Part shown: positions 25,324 to 32,929 of the stretch, one piece after another
How the letters are laid out: each line of letters starts with the position of its first letter
How positions within the stretch are numbered: position 1 is the stretch's first letter
Assembly (NCBI GenBank): GCA_030447245.1
Contig: JAUJPG010000006.1
Coordinates: forward strand, 95,087-143,031
Source of the DNA: Chloroflexota bacterium
Lineage (GTDB): Bacteria; Chloroflexota; UBA6077; JACCZL01
Direction: 5' to 3'
Length of the DNA stretch: 47,945 nucleotides
The notes under the pieces: generated by a model
What the model was told of the DNA's origin: nothing
Databases searched by the model: none
The model's input: only the letters and a program-made list of their open reading frames with translations
Translations under genes and position numbers: made by a program

Positions 25324-26135
25324 CAGGCCATTGCCGCGGCGGGCAGGCGGTCGACGATCGCCCGCGCCATCTCGGTGACTTCGGCGTGCTGGACGTCAAT
25401 CGTCCGTTCGGCGTTGATGAGCGTTAGCCCGAACTCGGCGACCATCTGATCGTACTGGTCCGAGACACGCCGCTGGAACAGCTTGTAGCTCTCGACGCGA
25501 TCGGTCGATAGGCCAAGGTCCAAGCCGGCCTCGTAGTACTTCAACTCGCCCCGCTCTGCACCGCTCAGGACGCGGTTGACGGCGACGTCGAGCGGAACTT
25601 TGAAGTAGAGCGCCAGGTCCGGCTTGACGGCGAAGCCGTAGAGCTCGCGGACGGCGCGAGGATTTGCCCCCCGCGCCACGTCGCGCGCCATAGGCGTGTA
25701 GATGTAGCGATCGGCTAACACAACCTTGCCCGCCTTGAGGCTGGGGATGATGATGTTTTCATAGCGGTGGGTAAAGTCCGTCGCGTGGAGGAGTACGAAG
25801 GAGAGCGGTCCGAGCGATTCGCGCCGCTTGCCGCGCTTGGTGGCCTTGCCAATCAGCGTCGAGCTCGTCCACTCGGTCCGGATCAGGTCCACGCCCTGCT
25901 GCTCGAGCCACTCGCCGAGCAGCGTGAGCTGGGTGCTCTTCCCGGAACCGTCGACTCCCTCGACGATGATCAGCGCGCCGGGGTATTCGTGCGGGCGCTG
26001 GTGAGTCGGATCTGCCCCGTCGCGCGCCAGGCCCGCGGCCGTGCCGTTGGTCGTCGTGCCGTGTGTGGTCATGCCATCCCCCGGGTCTGTACTCCCGACG
26101 CCGCCATCTGCGCTCGGGCCGATCGTATCAACCAC
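25323..26135 (-). CDS. Thymidylate-kinase-like P-loop nucleotide kinase
   Basis: This 270-residue protein has an intact kinase core after a disordered Thr/Gly-rich tail of about 50 residues. The P-loop IIVEGVDGSGKSTQL spans about 57-70. The LID/DR region is VVLADRYIYTPMARDVARGA, with the DRY motif of dTMP kinases, and YFKVPLDVAVNRVL follows. Ordinary dTMP kinases are about 210 residues. The extra C-terminal segment (YYEAGLDLGLSTDRVESYK and on) is shared with the downstream pseudokinase fusion. dTMP phosphorylation is plausible but unproven. The GTG at 26135 follows an AAGGAG site inside the end of the DUF4956 gene, 2 nt after its stop. Coupling in the operon is tight. Confidence 0.85.
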   Translation of the reverse strand: MVDTIGPSADGGVGSTDPGDGMTTHGTTTNGTAAGLARDGADPTHQRPHEYPGALIIVEGVDGSGKSTQLTLLGEWLEQQGVDLIRTEWTSSTLIGKATKRGKRRESLGPLSFVLLHATDFTHRYENIIIPSLKAGKVVLADRYIYTPMARDVARGANPRAVRELYGFAVKPDLALYFKVPLDVAVNRVLSGAERGELKYYEAGLDLGLSTDRVESYKLFQRRVSDQYDQMVAEFGLTLINAERTIDVQHAEVTEMARAIVDRLPAAAMA

Positions 26136-26137
26136 CG

Positions 26138-27055
26138 CTACGACTCCTTGGCTAGACGCCAGCTGACCGATCGCGCGCCAGCCCCGAGGATCTGAAGGGT
26201 GAGCTCCTCGGTGTTGGCGCCGTCGGGCACGCCAACCGTCAGACCTATCGTGGTCGTCTCGCTTTTCTTACCACGATCGTATTCCATCAGCATGTTGGAC
26301 ATCCGCTCGGCGTTGAAAAGCTGGCGAACAGCCTGTAGCGTCTGATCTGGCGTCTCGGTCTCCAGCGCCAGCTCGTACGCTCGCTCCGCTCGGAAGGCGC
26401 CACCCGAGGCGAGTTTGCTCACGCGTGCAAGCGCAAATTCGATGACGACGACCAGGATAGTCGCCAGAATCGCCAGCTCGTATAGGCCGACGCCGACGGC
26501 GATGCCAGCCCCCATGCTGACGAACAGCGAGGCCAGTGCCTGCGGGTCGTGGACCGGCGTACGGTAACGGACGATGCTGCTGGCGCCGACCAACCCGAAC
26601 GCGCGCGCCAGGTCGCTGCCGACGACGATCATCATCATCGCGCCGGTGAAGGCCAGGATCATGTTGGTGTGGACGATCTGGGCTTCGTTGCGGCGCCGGC
26701 TGCCGCGGAATGAGATTGCCAGCCCGAGCAGCGCCGCGAGCACTAGCCGGAACAAGATCGTTCCGACCTCCGCGGGCGAGCCGCTTGTCGAGCCGGGCAG
26801 CACCTGCCCGGCCGCGGCGACCGCCCGTGTAATTTCGTTGGGCAATGGACTTGTCTGACCACCATCGGGAGTTGCCCCGCTCACGCCCGACGGGCCCGGC
26901 AGCGGCAGTCCGAAGCTCGGCGCGATCAACGCAAGGGCCATGACCGCGAGCACGGCCACGCCCCCCGCGAGCACCACGCGCCGCGCACCTCCGCGGTCCG
27001 GGTGCCGCGCTGGCACACGCGCGTCTCCGCGCTTGCCGAAGCCGTCCTGGGACAT
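26138..27055 (-). CDS. DUF4956 integral membrane protein
   Basis: This 305-residue protein has an N-terminal helix (about 27-46), a low-complexity loop and four or so membrane segments (about 103-200). A soluble C-terminal domain follows (about 205-305). The family hallmark AFGLVGASSIVRYRTPVHDP is present, with VGVGLYELAILATILVVV after it. DUF4956 proteins are of unknown function. In many genomes they neighbour VTC-type polyphosphate polymerases, which is part of why this operon may concern polyphosphate. It is the first gene of a four-gene minus-strand cluster. Its promoter region is squeezed by an insertion sequence whose end lies about 70 bp upstream of the ATG. Confidence 0.85.
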   Translation of the reverse strand: MSQDGFGKRGDARVPARHPDRGGARRVVLAGGVAVLAVMALALIAPSFGLPLPGPSGVSGATPDGGQTSPLPNEITRAVAAAGQVLPGSTSGSPAEVGTILFRLVLAALLGLAISFRGSRRRNEAQIVHTNMILAFTGAMMMIVVGSDLARAFGLVGASSIVRYRTPVHDPQALASLFVSMGAGIAVGVGLYELAILATILVVVIEFALARVSKLASGGAFRAERAYELALETETPDQTLQAVRQLFNAERMSNMLMEYDRGKKSETTTIGLTVGVPDGANTEELTLQILGAGARSVSWRLAKES

Positions 27056-27125
27056 CGTGCCGCCCCCAAGTCGGCCAGTATAGTCGGCGAATCCGGCCGG
27101 GTCCAGTCCGCGTATTCCCTCACGC

Positions 27126-27172
27126 AGAATGTCACCGGCGGGCCTACAGTTCCCTCAACTGAGAATGTCACC
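27126..27172 (+). repeat. Left terminal inverted repeat of the insertion sequence
   Basis: This contains two ATGTCACC motifs, ending at 27136 and 27172, with a TTCCCTCAACTGAG block between them. It matches the right end in inverse orientation with a small length difference in the spacer. Confidence 0.75.
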
Positions 27173-27182
27173 GAGGGGGCCA

Positions 27183-28513
27183 TGCCGGACAGCGAAGAGA
27201 TGACGATTGACGAGCGACGGAAGTGCATCAAGCGCATGCAGGCGAGCTACTTGGGGGCTGACCGCACCGAGCGGGGACGGCTGCTGAGCCACCTGGAGGA
27301 GTTGACCGCGTTGGACCGCAAGACCCTGATCCGGTTGCTGCGGTCGGCCGAGTTGACGCGGCGTCCGCGCGCCCGCAGCGCGGACGGGTCTACGGGATCG
27401 CGCTCGACGACGCGCTCCGCGTGATCTGGGAGACGCTCGATGACGTCTGCGCTGAGCGGCGACGCCGGCCCTGTGCCGACGGCGCGGCGGCTGGCCGCGC
27501 ACGGCGAACTGGTCCTGACCGACGAGCTGGTCGCCCAACTCGGCCGCATCAGCATCGCCAGCATCCAGCGGCGGCTGACCCGCTGGGGCAGGACACCGCC
27601 CGCCTGCCGCGCAAGGGGCCAGAGCGGGCCAACCGGGTGGCCCGGCGATCCCGATGCAGCGGATCCCCTGGGACACGGCCGAGCTGGCCACTTCGAGGTC
27701 GATCTGGTCCACCACAGTGGACCGTCGACCCACGGCGACTACGTCCACACCCTGCAGCTGGTCGACGTCGCGACCGGGCTGGAGCGAGCGGGTGGCGGTG
27801 CTCGGGCGCAGCCAGCGGGCGATGGAGCACGGCTTCCGCCGGGTGCTCGCGCGGCTGCCCTTCCCGATCCTCGAGCTGCACCCGATAACGGGCCGGAGTT
27901 CCTCAACGCCCACCTGGTGCGCTTCTGGGGCGCGGCGATCACCGGGCTGACCCTGTCGCGCTCGCGGCCGTACCACAAAAACGACAACCGCCTCGTCGAG
28001 CAGAAGAACGATACGCTGGTGCGGGCCTACGTCGGGCACGGACGGCTGGACACGCCGCAGCAGTGCGCCGCCCTGAACGCGCTGTACGAGCAGATGTGGA
28101 GCTACTACAACCTGTTCCAGCCGGCCCTGCACCTGGTGGAGAAGACCCCCGATAAGACGCGGGTTCGTCGGAGGTGGGATGCGCCAAGCCGCCCTTCGAC
28201 CGCCTCGCGGGGTCCGATGCCCTGCCGGGCGGAGCAGCGGGCCCGCCTCGCGGCCCTCCGCAATGCGACCAACCCGCGGGGCCCTCCGCCGGGCGATCCA
28301 CGCCGACCTCGACGCGCTGCTGCTGCCCCGACCGGCCCGTCCCTCGGCCCGGGACTCCCGCGGCCGAGGTGGCGGCTTAGCGGCGAGGACCCGGCCCTCC
28401 CGACGGGCTCGGCCTATGAAGCTGTGGACAACGCTTACCGCGTTGCCGCACAGCTCCACAGGCCCGACGACGGCGACGATGACCCCAACCAGCCTCCGAA
28501 CACCCCATCATGA
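27183..28513 (+). pseudogene. DDE integrase-type transposase, multiply frameshifted
   Basis: The intact N-terminus (MPDSEEMTIDERRKCIKRMQ, helix-rich, DNA-binding) is followed by fragments in all three frames. These are VIWETLDDVCAERR, ARRLAAHGELVLTDELVAQL with ISIASIQRRL, LPRKGPERANRV, and GHFEVDLVHHSGPSTHGDYV with HTLQLVDVATG. WSERVAVLGRSQRAMEHGFR, RSRPYHKNDNRLVEQKNDTL and YYNLFQPALHLVEKTPDK complete the series. They line up as one rve/DDE integrase-catalytic transposase of about 440 residues, of a type frequent in Chloroflexota. The catalytic Asp in FEVDL and Glu in VEQKN are visible. The second Asp block (expected HPDNG) reads HPITG in this frame. At least five shifts interrupt it, so it cannot make a transposase as written. 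Confidence 0.8.
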
Positions 28514-28529
28514 AAGGAGCGGCGGCCCG

Positions 28530-28585
28530 GGTGACATTCTCATTTGAGGGAACCGTCACCCACGAAGCCCGCCCGGTGACATTTT
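28530..28585 (-). repeat. Right terminal inverted repeat of the insertion sequence
   Basis: This is the inverse counterpart of the left end. It has GGTGACATT at 28530 and again at 28575, with GAGGGAACCGTCACCCACGA between them. The spacer is about 8 bases longer than at the left end. Confidence 0.75.
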
Positions 28586-28753
28586 CATTTGACTTGACAC
28601 GGTCCGCGGCGCTGTCCACGGCTGGAAGGGCCGTCATGGGCCACTGAAGGTTGAAGTGGACGCGCTCGGTTGAATGACGCTGGCGGAGCGGCGATAATCG
28701 GCGGGCGCGTTGTCCGCCCCAGCGCAGTCGCGGCGCGGGAGGAGGTGAAAGGC

Positions 28754-29302
28754 ATGGAGGATCCCGCGGACCGAGCTGGGAAGGCGAACGACCGAGTGTT
28801 GTTCCCCTGGTTCCCCTCACACCCGGTTCGCCCGAGCGAAAAGCAGGAGCGCGCCGAGTCGCTGCTCCGGCAGGTACCCGTTTTCCGAGCTGTGCCGCCG
28901 CACCGTCTCCGTGCCATTTTTGAGAAGACCCGGCGCAACACGTTCGCCGCCGGCGACACGATTTTCGAGGCCGGCGAGCTTGGCGCGACGATGCACGTCA
29001 TCAGCCACGGCCGAGTGGACGTCGTGAGAGGTGACGGCAAGGGCAGCAGGGTCGTCCTGAGCAGCCTGGGGGCGGGGGAGTTCTTCGGTGAGCTGGCGCT
29101 GTTTGACCGTGGGCCCCGCTCGGCGACAATCGTGGCGGCTGAGGAGACCGAGACGCTTTCGCTGCGCCGTGCCGACATCCTGGAAGTGATCAATCGCTAC
29201 CCTGAGATGGCGCTGGGATTCTTGAGCTCGATGAGTGCCCGCTTGCGCAGCGCCGATAACCTGCTGGAGAACCTCAGCCGGACCACGGCTTCTGGCGACT
29301 AG
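28754..29302 (+). CDS. Cyclic-nucleotide-binding-domain protein without DNA-binding domain
   Basis: This 182-residue protein starts at the ATG 28754 after a strong GGAGGAGGTGA site. A short disordered N-terminus is followed by one cNMP-binding domain (about 40-165). It has FAAGDTIFEAGELGATMHVI and the phosphate-binding cassette FFGELALFDRGPRSATIVA. The Glu (of GEL) and Arg (of RSAT) that hold the cyclic nucleotide are both present, so ligand binding is likely. No helix-turn-helix follows. It is thus an Ntcp-type receptor that must act through protein contacts. The only cyclase in the window is at 12786. It leads a plus-strand group of stress-type genes. Confidence 0.87.
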   Translation: MEDPADRAGKANDRVLFPWFPSHPVRPSEKQERAESLLRQVPVFRAVPPHRLRAIFEKTRRNTFAAGDTIFEAGELGATMHVISHGRVDVVRGDGKGSRVVLSSLGAGEFFGELALFDRGPRSATIVAAEETETLSLRRADILEVINRYPEMALGFLSSMSARLRSADNLLENLSRTTASGD

Positions 29303-29320
29303 CATCAGGAGATTCGCGAC

Positions 29321-29821
29321 ATGGCAAGGAAGGGGCAGCGCGACTCGAGCCCAGGCGATGCCCGCAAGCCGTACTCCGATCGGGGCGGTCCAGCCGCCCG
29401 CCACGCTGAGACGCATGACGTCCGCCGCGAAGAGCTCACGAACCCCAGGGGTCCGGAACCAGAGGGCGATGACTTCGCCGCCGACATCGCCCCGGAGACA
29501 ACGCAGGGAACGCTGGGTGGGCATGCCGACCAGAGCGCCCCAGCGACCGGGGACAAGGCGTTGCGCACCCGGCTGACGATGCTTGACGCCGATGAACTCG
29601 CGCGCTTGGCGGTTATCGAGCCTAGGGTGCGTCTTGAGCAGGGAGGGACCTACCTCGACCTGGACGACCCCGACCGTGGTCCGTTCAAGGCGATCGGTAG
29701 TCAGGTAGCCACCCAGGACAATCGGTACGTCGCGAAGCGCGACGTCGACCACGAATTGTGGAATCAACTTGTCGGCCAGCGCCGCGAGCCCGCGGTCGAG
29801 CGACCTACTGAGGTGAGCTGA
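29321..29821 (+). CDS. Hypothetical protein with conserved-looking C-terminal domain
   Basis: This 166-residue protein has an AGGAG site upstream of the ATG, 18 nt after the previous stop, so it probably belongs to the same transcript. The first 75 residues are hydrophilic and disordered (many Arg, Asp, Glu, Gly and Pro). The last 85 residues look folded: TRLTMLDADELARLAVIEPR, LEQGGTYLDLDDPDRGPFKA and VAKRDVDHELWNQL. No signal peptide or membrane segment was seen. I have an impression of similar small proteins in other Chloroflexota, but I cannot name a family or function. Confidence 0.7.
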   Translation: MARKGQRDSSPGDARKPYSDRGGPAARHAETHDVRREELTNPRGPEPEGDDFAADIAPETTQGTLGGHADQSAPATGDKALRTRLTMLDADELARLAVIEPRVRLEQGGTYLDLDDPDRGPFKAIGSQVATQDNRYVAKRDVDHELWNQLVGQRREPAVERPTEVS

Positions 29822-30014
29822 GCGGGCTCGTCCCTCTCTGCCAACCCATCGAGCCTGGTCGCCCGGCGCGCGAGCCATCCGCATGGCCGCTGAGTGCGTA
29901 GCTAGCCTGTTGGACGCGGACGGCGCGCGAATTCGTGCAGATTGTGCAAGGCCATTGGTCGAAAGATCAGCGGCTCGAGGACGGCGTCGACAGGGTAGAG
30001 GGCGGAGACGCTTC

Positions 30015-31340
30015 CTACTTCACGGGCGACGGGTCGGCGACTTGGGAGACGACGTCGGGCCGCGGTGGTCGAACGGCCGGCATCAATGCCAGAGCCAGGG
30101 TGACCATGAGCGTCATCAGGCCGAAGATTGCGCGTGGACCGAACAGGTCGGACAGAGAGCCGGCGACGAGGCTGGAGAGCGGGGCGGCCAGCGAGCCCGC
30201 CGCTGCCTGAGCACCGGACCACGCACCCATCTGCCGACGTGGCACTAAGTCGGCTAGGAGCGGCAACGTCAACACCATGCTGGCGGCATTGCCGACCCCT
30301 GCCAGAACGAACACGACGGCGCCCTGCTCTTTCGTCGTGATGACCAGGCCGGCCAGCGCGGCTACACCCATGATCGCGTAGCCCCCGCTGATCACGCGGC
30401 GCTTGCCCCAGCGATCGCCCAGTCGTCCCATCGGGATAGCCAGAAGGGTCGTCGACAGCAGCAGCAACGCCGGCAGCAGCTGGGCCTCGCCGATGGTGGC
30501 GCCCAGAATGTCGCGGGTGTAGACCGACAGCAGCGGCATCACCGCGTTGACTCCCGACCAGTAGGCGAAAGAGACGAGGCAGAAGACGGCCGCGCCGCGG
30601 TAGGTGTTCAAGACGTGGATGCCCGGGGAGCGATGGCGAGCCGTCGAGCCCGTCTCGTCGCCACTCGCCAACCCCGCGGCTCCCCAGGCGTGCGGCGGTG
30701 GCTCGCGCACGCCGAGCACCGTCACCAGGGCACCCGCCCCGACCAGCCCGCCGGCGATGGCGAAGGCCGAGTCGGGTACGCCATCACTCCAGAGCATGAA
30801 ACCGAGTACCAGGATACCCACGTTGCCGGCCATTGCCACGACGGTCGCGAGGGCTGACAGCCGGTTTCGCTGAGTCGCGTCAGTCACGTCGATGAGCAGT
30901 GCGCGATGGACGTCGTCCACGGCATTGAAGGTCAGGGTGAAAAGGAAGATAGCTACGATGACGGGCACGAGCACGGAGATGCCGTCCGGCAGCCGGCTGA
31001 GGGCGACCGGCACGGGAAGGCGGCTGATCGCTGGTGTTAGCCAAAGGAGCACCGCGGTAAGCAGTCCTCCCACGAGAATGAACGGCCTCCTGCGGCCGAG
31101 CCGTCCTGCCCAGACGCGGTCGGACCAGGCGCCGATGACCGGTGAGACGAACGCACCCTCGAACGACCGGCTGTTGCCCAGCAGACTGAGCAGCAAGTAC
31201 GAGTTGGTCAACCCGGCGAGCCAGAGCGTGAGCGTGAAGTTGTTGAACGCGCTGAAGACGCCGACACTAAAGCTGCATGCCAAGTATGCAAGCCATCTTC
31301 GGAAGTCCGACCCAGCCGCGGCCGTACGCGACACGTCCAT
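30015..31340 (-). CDS. MFS transporter, GPH/SLC45-like
   Basis: This 441-residue inner-membrane carrier has about 12 hydrophobic segments. The start at ATG 31340 (MDVSRTAAAGSDFRRWLAYL) was chosen because the upstream open frame is hydrophilic. The loop 2-3 motif GAWSDRVWAGRLGRRRPFI matches the D-R-X-G-R-R-RP pattern of glycoside-pentoside-hexuronide and SLC45-type sugar carriers. GRLGDRWGKRRVISGG is the equivalent in the second half. The substrate is unknown, and a sugar is a reasonable guess. It is read opposite to the neighbouring stress genes, and its upstream region faces the GlsB-type gene. Confidence 0.85.
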   Translation of the reverse strand: MDVSRTAAAGSDFRRWLAYLACSFSVGVFSAFNNFTLTLWLAGLTNSYLLLSLLGNSRSFEGAFVSPVIGAWSDRVWAGRLGRRRPFILVGGLLTAVLLWLTPAISRLPVPVALSRLPDGISVLVPVIVAIFLFTLTFNAVDDVHRALLIDVTDATQRNRLSALATVVAMAGNVGILVLGFMLWSDGVPDSAFAIAGGLVGAGALVTVLGVREPPPHAWGAAGLASGDETGSTARHRSPGIHVLNTYRGAAVFCLVSFAYWSGVNAVMPLLSVYTRDILGATIGEAQLLPALLLLSTTLLAIPMGRLGDRWGKRRVISGGYAIMGVAALAGLVITTKEQGAVVFVLAGVGNAASMVLTLPLLADLVPRRQMGAWSGAQAAAGSLAAPLSSLVAGSLSDLFGPRAIFGLMTLMVTLALALMPAVRPPRPDVVSQVADPSPVK

Positions 31341-31454
31341 GACAGGTTCGGGTGCCTCGCTGAGTTGGGATGATGAAAATCGCCATCTCGGCACGTTCCG
31401 TGCGCTAGCGAGTTTGGCTGACCAGCGGCGGCCACGCAAGGAAGGGGGATGCAC

Positions 31455-31716
31455 ATGGGTATCATCAGTTGGATCATTCTGGGCCTCGTCGCAGGCTGGC
31501 TCGCAGGTCCAGTTCATGAAGGGCGGCGGCTATGGGCTGGTCGGGGATATCGTACTGGGCATCATCGGCGCCCTGGTGGGCGGGTTCTTGGCGAGCACAC
31601 TTCTGGGACTGGATGTCACGGGATTCAACATCGTGAGCGTCCTGATCGCGTTCGTCGGCGCATGTCTAGTGATCGCGTTCGCCCGAGCGGTGACCGGTAA
31701 GCGAGCAGCGGTCTAG
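31455..31716 (+). pseudogene. GlsB/YeaQ/YmgE-family small membrane protein, one-base insertion
   Basis: An AAGGAAGGGGG site precedes the ATG at 31455. The protein starts MGIISWIILGLVAGWLAG, the classical N-terminus of the transglycosylase-associated (GlsB/YeaQ) family. One extra C around 31506 (GGTCCAG for expected GGTCAG) throws the rest out of frame. In the next frame FMKGGGYGLVGDIVLGIIGA, GGFLASTLLGLDVTG and the stop at 31716 follow perfectly. Restored length is about 86 residues with three helices. Such proteins are induced by envelope or general stress. A single-base sequencing error is as likely as a real mutation. A strong hairpin follows. Confidence 0.8.
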
Positions 31717-31746
31717 CGGAGCATCAATGCCACCGCTGGGGCAAGG

Positions 31747-31778
31747 AGGCTGGCCACTCTCGCGAGAGTGGCCAGCCT
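31747..31778 (+). terminator. Perfect 16-bp hairpin, rho-independent-type terminator
   Basis: AGGCTGGCCACTCTCG and CGAGAGTGGCCAGCCT are exact inverted copies with no spacer (effective loop of a few bases). They are followed by TTTGTCT. It lies 30 nt after the GlsB-type gene and most likely ends its transcript. Confidence 0.75.
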
Positions 31779-31975
31779 TTGTCTACCCGGGGGCGAACTT
31801 GCAGATGGGCGATGCGTGTTGATCACGTCGTAGTTCGGCGGAGCCGGCCAGCACGGCGCCGCCGAGCTTGCCATGGATGGCCGCTCGGACGTGTTGCTTC
31901 CCTCGCGCTCCGCGCGCCGCGGCTCGCGGCGGTGTAGTCGTTGCCGTCGGGGCACGCGGAGGTCCAGGGATCCAT

Positions 31976-32491
31976 ATGGATGAAATCGGCATGTATCTTG
32001 CACACGCGGACCCCGGACTTCGCGTGGAGGGGCCCACCGTGCAACGCATCGAGAAGTCGATTCGCGTCAATGCCCCGGTCGAGCAGGTCTATCGTTACTG
32101 GCGAGACTTCACGAACTTCCCCAACTTCATGCAACACGTTCAGGAAGTGCGTCCGCTGGCCGGCAGCGACACGTTGACGCACTGGCGGATCAAAGGCCCG
32201 TTCGGCCAATCGGTTGAGTTCGATGCCGAGATGACCAAGGATGAACCGGGTAAGACGATCGGGTGGAACTCGACTGGTGGTGACATTGGCACCACAGGTG
32301 TGGTGACGTTCGCCGAGACGGGCGACAACACCGAGGTCCATATCGTGATGCAGTGGTACGACCCGCCCGGCGGGGCGGTTGGCGAGCTCGCGTCGAGGGC
32401 ACTTCAGAATCCGGAGAAGATGCTCGCGGAAGACCTTCTCCGATTCAAGGACATCGCCGAGGGCCGCTTAGGCTCGGGCATGCGCCTCTGA
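31976..32491 (+). CDS. SRPBCC-family protein (polyketide cyclase/dehydrase-like)
   Basis: The product is about 171 residues from the ATG at 31976. Upstream codons are open but Arg/Ala-rich, and a later ATG at 31991 is possible. The core IEKSIRVNAPVEQVYRYWRD followed by FTNFPNFMQHVQEV is the hallmark of START/SRPBCC ligand-binding proteins. VTFAETGDNTEVHIVMQW forms later strands, and ALQNPEKMLAEDLLRFKDI is the C-terminal helix. It is predicted to be cytoplasmic and to bind a hydrophobic ligand. The ligand is unknown. It stands in a plus-strand series of stress-type genes. Confidence 0.83.
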   Translation: MDEIGMYLAHADPGLRVEGPTVQRIEKSIRVNAPVEQVYRYWRDFTNFPNFMQHVQEVRPLAGSDTLTHWRIKGPFGQSVEFDAEMTKDEPGKTIGWNSTGGDIGTTGVVTFAETGDNTEVHIVMQWYDPPGGAVGELASRALQNPEKMLAEDLLRFKDIAEGRLGSGMRL

Positions 32492-32578
32492 ACGGCGGCA
32501 GGGCACGAGAACCGCGCGGGGCCGTGTGCATGAGTGGGCGCCTTGTGCGCGGTTCTGAATGGCGACAAGGGAGACAGG

Positions 32579-32917
32579 ATGAAGCGCCGCAACGTCCAGA
32601 TGGCATTCGTGGGCGAGGGCCTCCAAAGCGGTGATGAGGACGTCGAGAAACTGGTCGAGGGAGACGAGGCCATTGACATCGACGTGACTGGCGGCAAGGT
32701 GATGGTCACCGTGGCGGCCGGCACGCCGGATGAACAGATCTTTGACGACGCTCGTACACTCGGCGGCGAGCTGATGCTGGAGAACGGGGTTCGGCTGAGC
32801 TTCCAGATCGAGTCCGAGGCCGTTGGCGCGCAGTTCACGGGGACAAGTTCCAGCACCGATCGCGATGACGAGCATGCTGGCCCCAGCTCGCTGCCTGATG
32901 TGCCCGGCGGAGCCTGA
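32579..32917 (+). CDS. Small acidic hypothetical protein
   Basis: This 112-residue protein starts at the ATG 32579 after an AGGGAGA site. Residues 1-85 have an alternating strand/helix look (MKRRNVQMAFVGEGLQSGDE, VDVTGGKVMVTVAAGTPDEQ-like, ELMLENGVRLSFQIESEAVG). The tail is Ser/Asp-rich and disordered. The product is very acidic. No signal peptide or membrane helix was seen. I do not recognise it. Its position 88 nt after the SRPBCC gene and 13 nt before the PRC/DUF2382 gene suggests one transcript and a shared stress role. Confidence 0.7.
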   Translation: MKRRNVQMAFVGEGLQSGDEDVEKLVEGDEAIDIDVTGGKVMVTVAAGTPDEQIFDDARTLGGELMLENGVRLSFQIESEAVGAQFTGTSSSTDRDDEHAGPSSLPDVPGGA

Positions 32918-32929
32918 GGGGGAGATGAC

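Larger units (their letters stand above)
27126..28585 (+). mobile_element. Degenerate insertion sequence with long double-motif terminal inverted repeats
   Basis: A transposase remnant on the plus strand is flanked by inverted ends. On the left, AATGTCACCGGCGGGC lies at 27128-27143 and GTTCCCTCAACTGAGAATGT begins at 27149. On the right the same two motifs occur in inverse order and orientation: GGTGACATTCTCATTTGAGG begins at 28530 and GCCCGCCCGGTGACATT is at 28567-28583. Each end thus carries two copies of ATGTCACC about 42-48 bp apart. No convincing target-site duplication was found. It is about 1.46 kb long. Confidence 0.8.

Noticed and set aside
25323..26135. Naming the kinase tmk as the essential thymidylate kinase
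   Set aside because: The P-loop and DRY motifs fit, but the protein is 60 residues longer, shares extra segments with a pseudokinase, and sits in a non-housekeeping cluster. Substrate is unproven.
27155..28459. Minus-strand 434-codon frame through the insertion sequence
   Set aside because: Its composition is random-like (Arg/Ala/Gly), and it lies opposite transposase fragments whose motifs are unmistakable.
27100..28620. Target-site duplication of the insertion sequence
   Set aside because: GTCCGCG occurs on both sides, but at unequal distances from the ends (about 20 bases versus directly adjacent), so it is more likely chance in GC-rich DNA.
28817..29884. Minus-strand 355-codon frame opposite the cNMP-binding gene
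   Set aside because: It is antisense to two genes with good ribosome-binding sites, and no domain was found.
30892..31450. Plus-strand frame antisense to the MFS transporter, upstream of the GlsB-like gene
   Set aside because: Only its last 70 codons (from about 31505) are real, as the frameshifted remainder of the GlsB-like protein.
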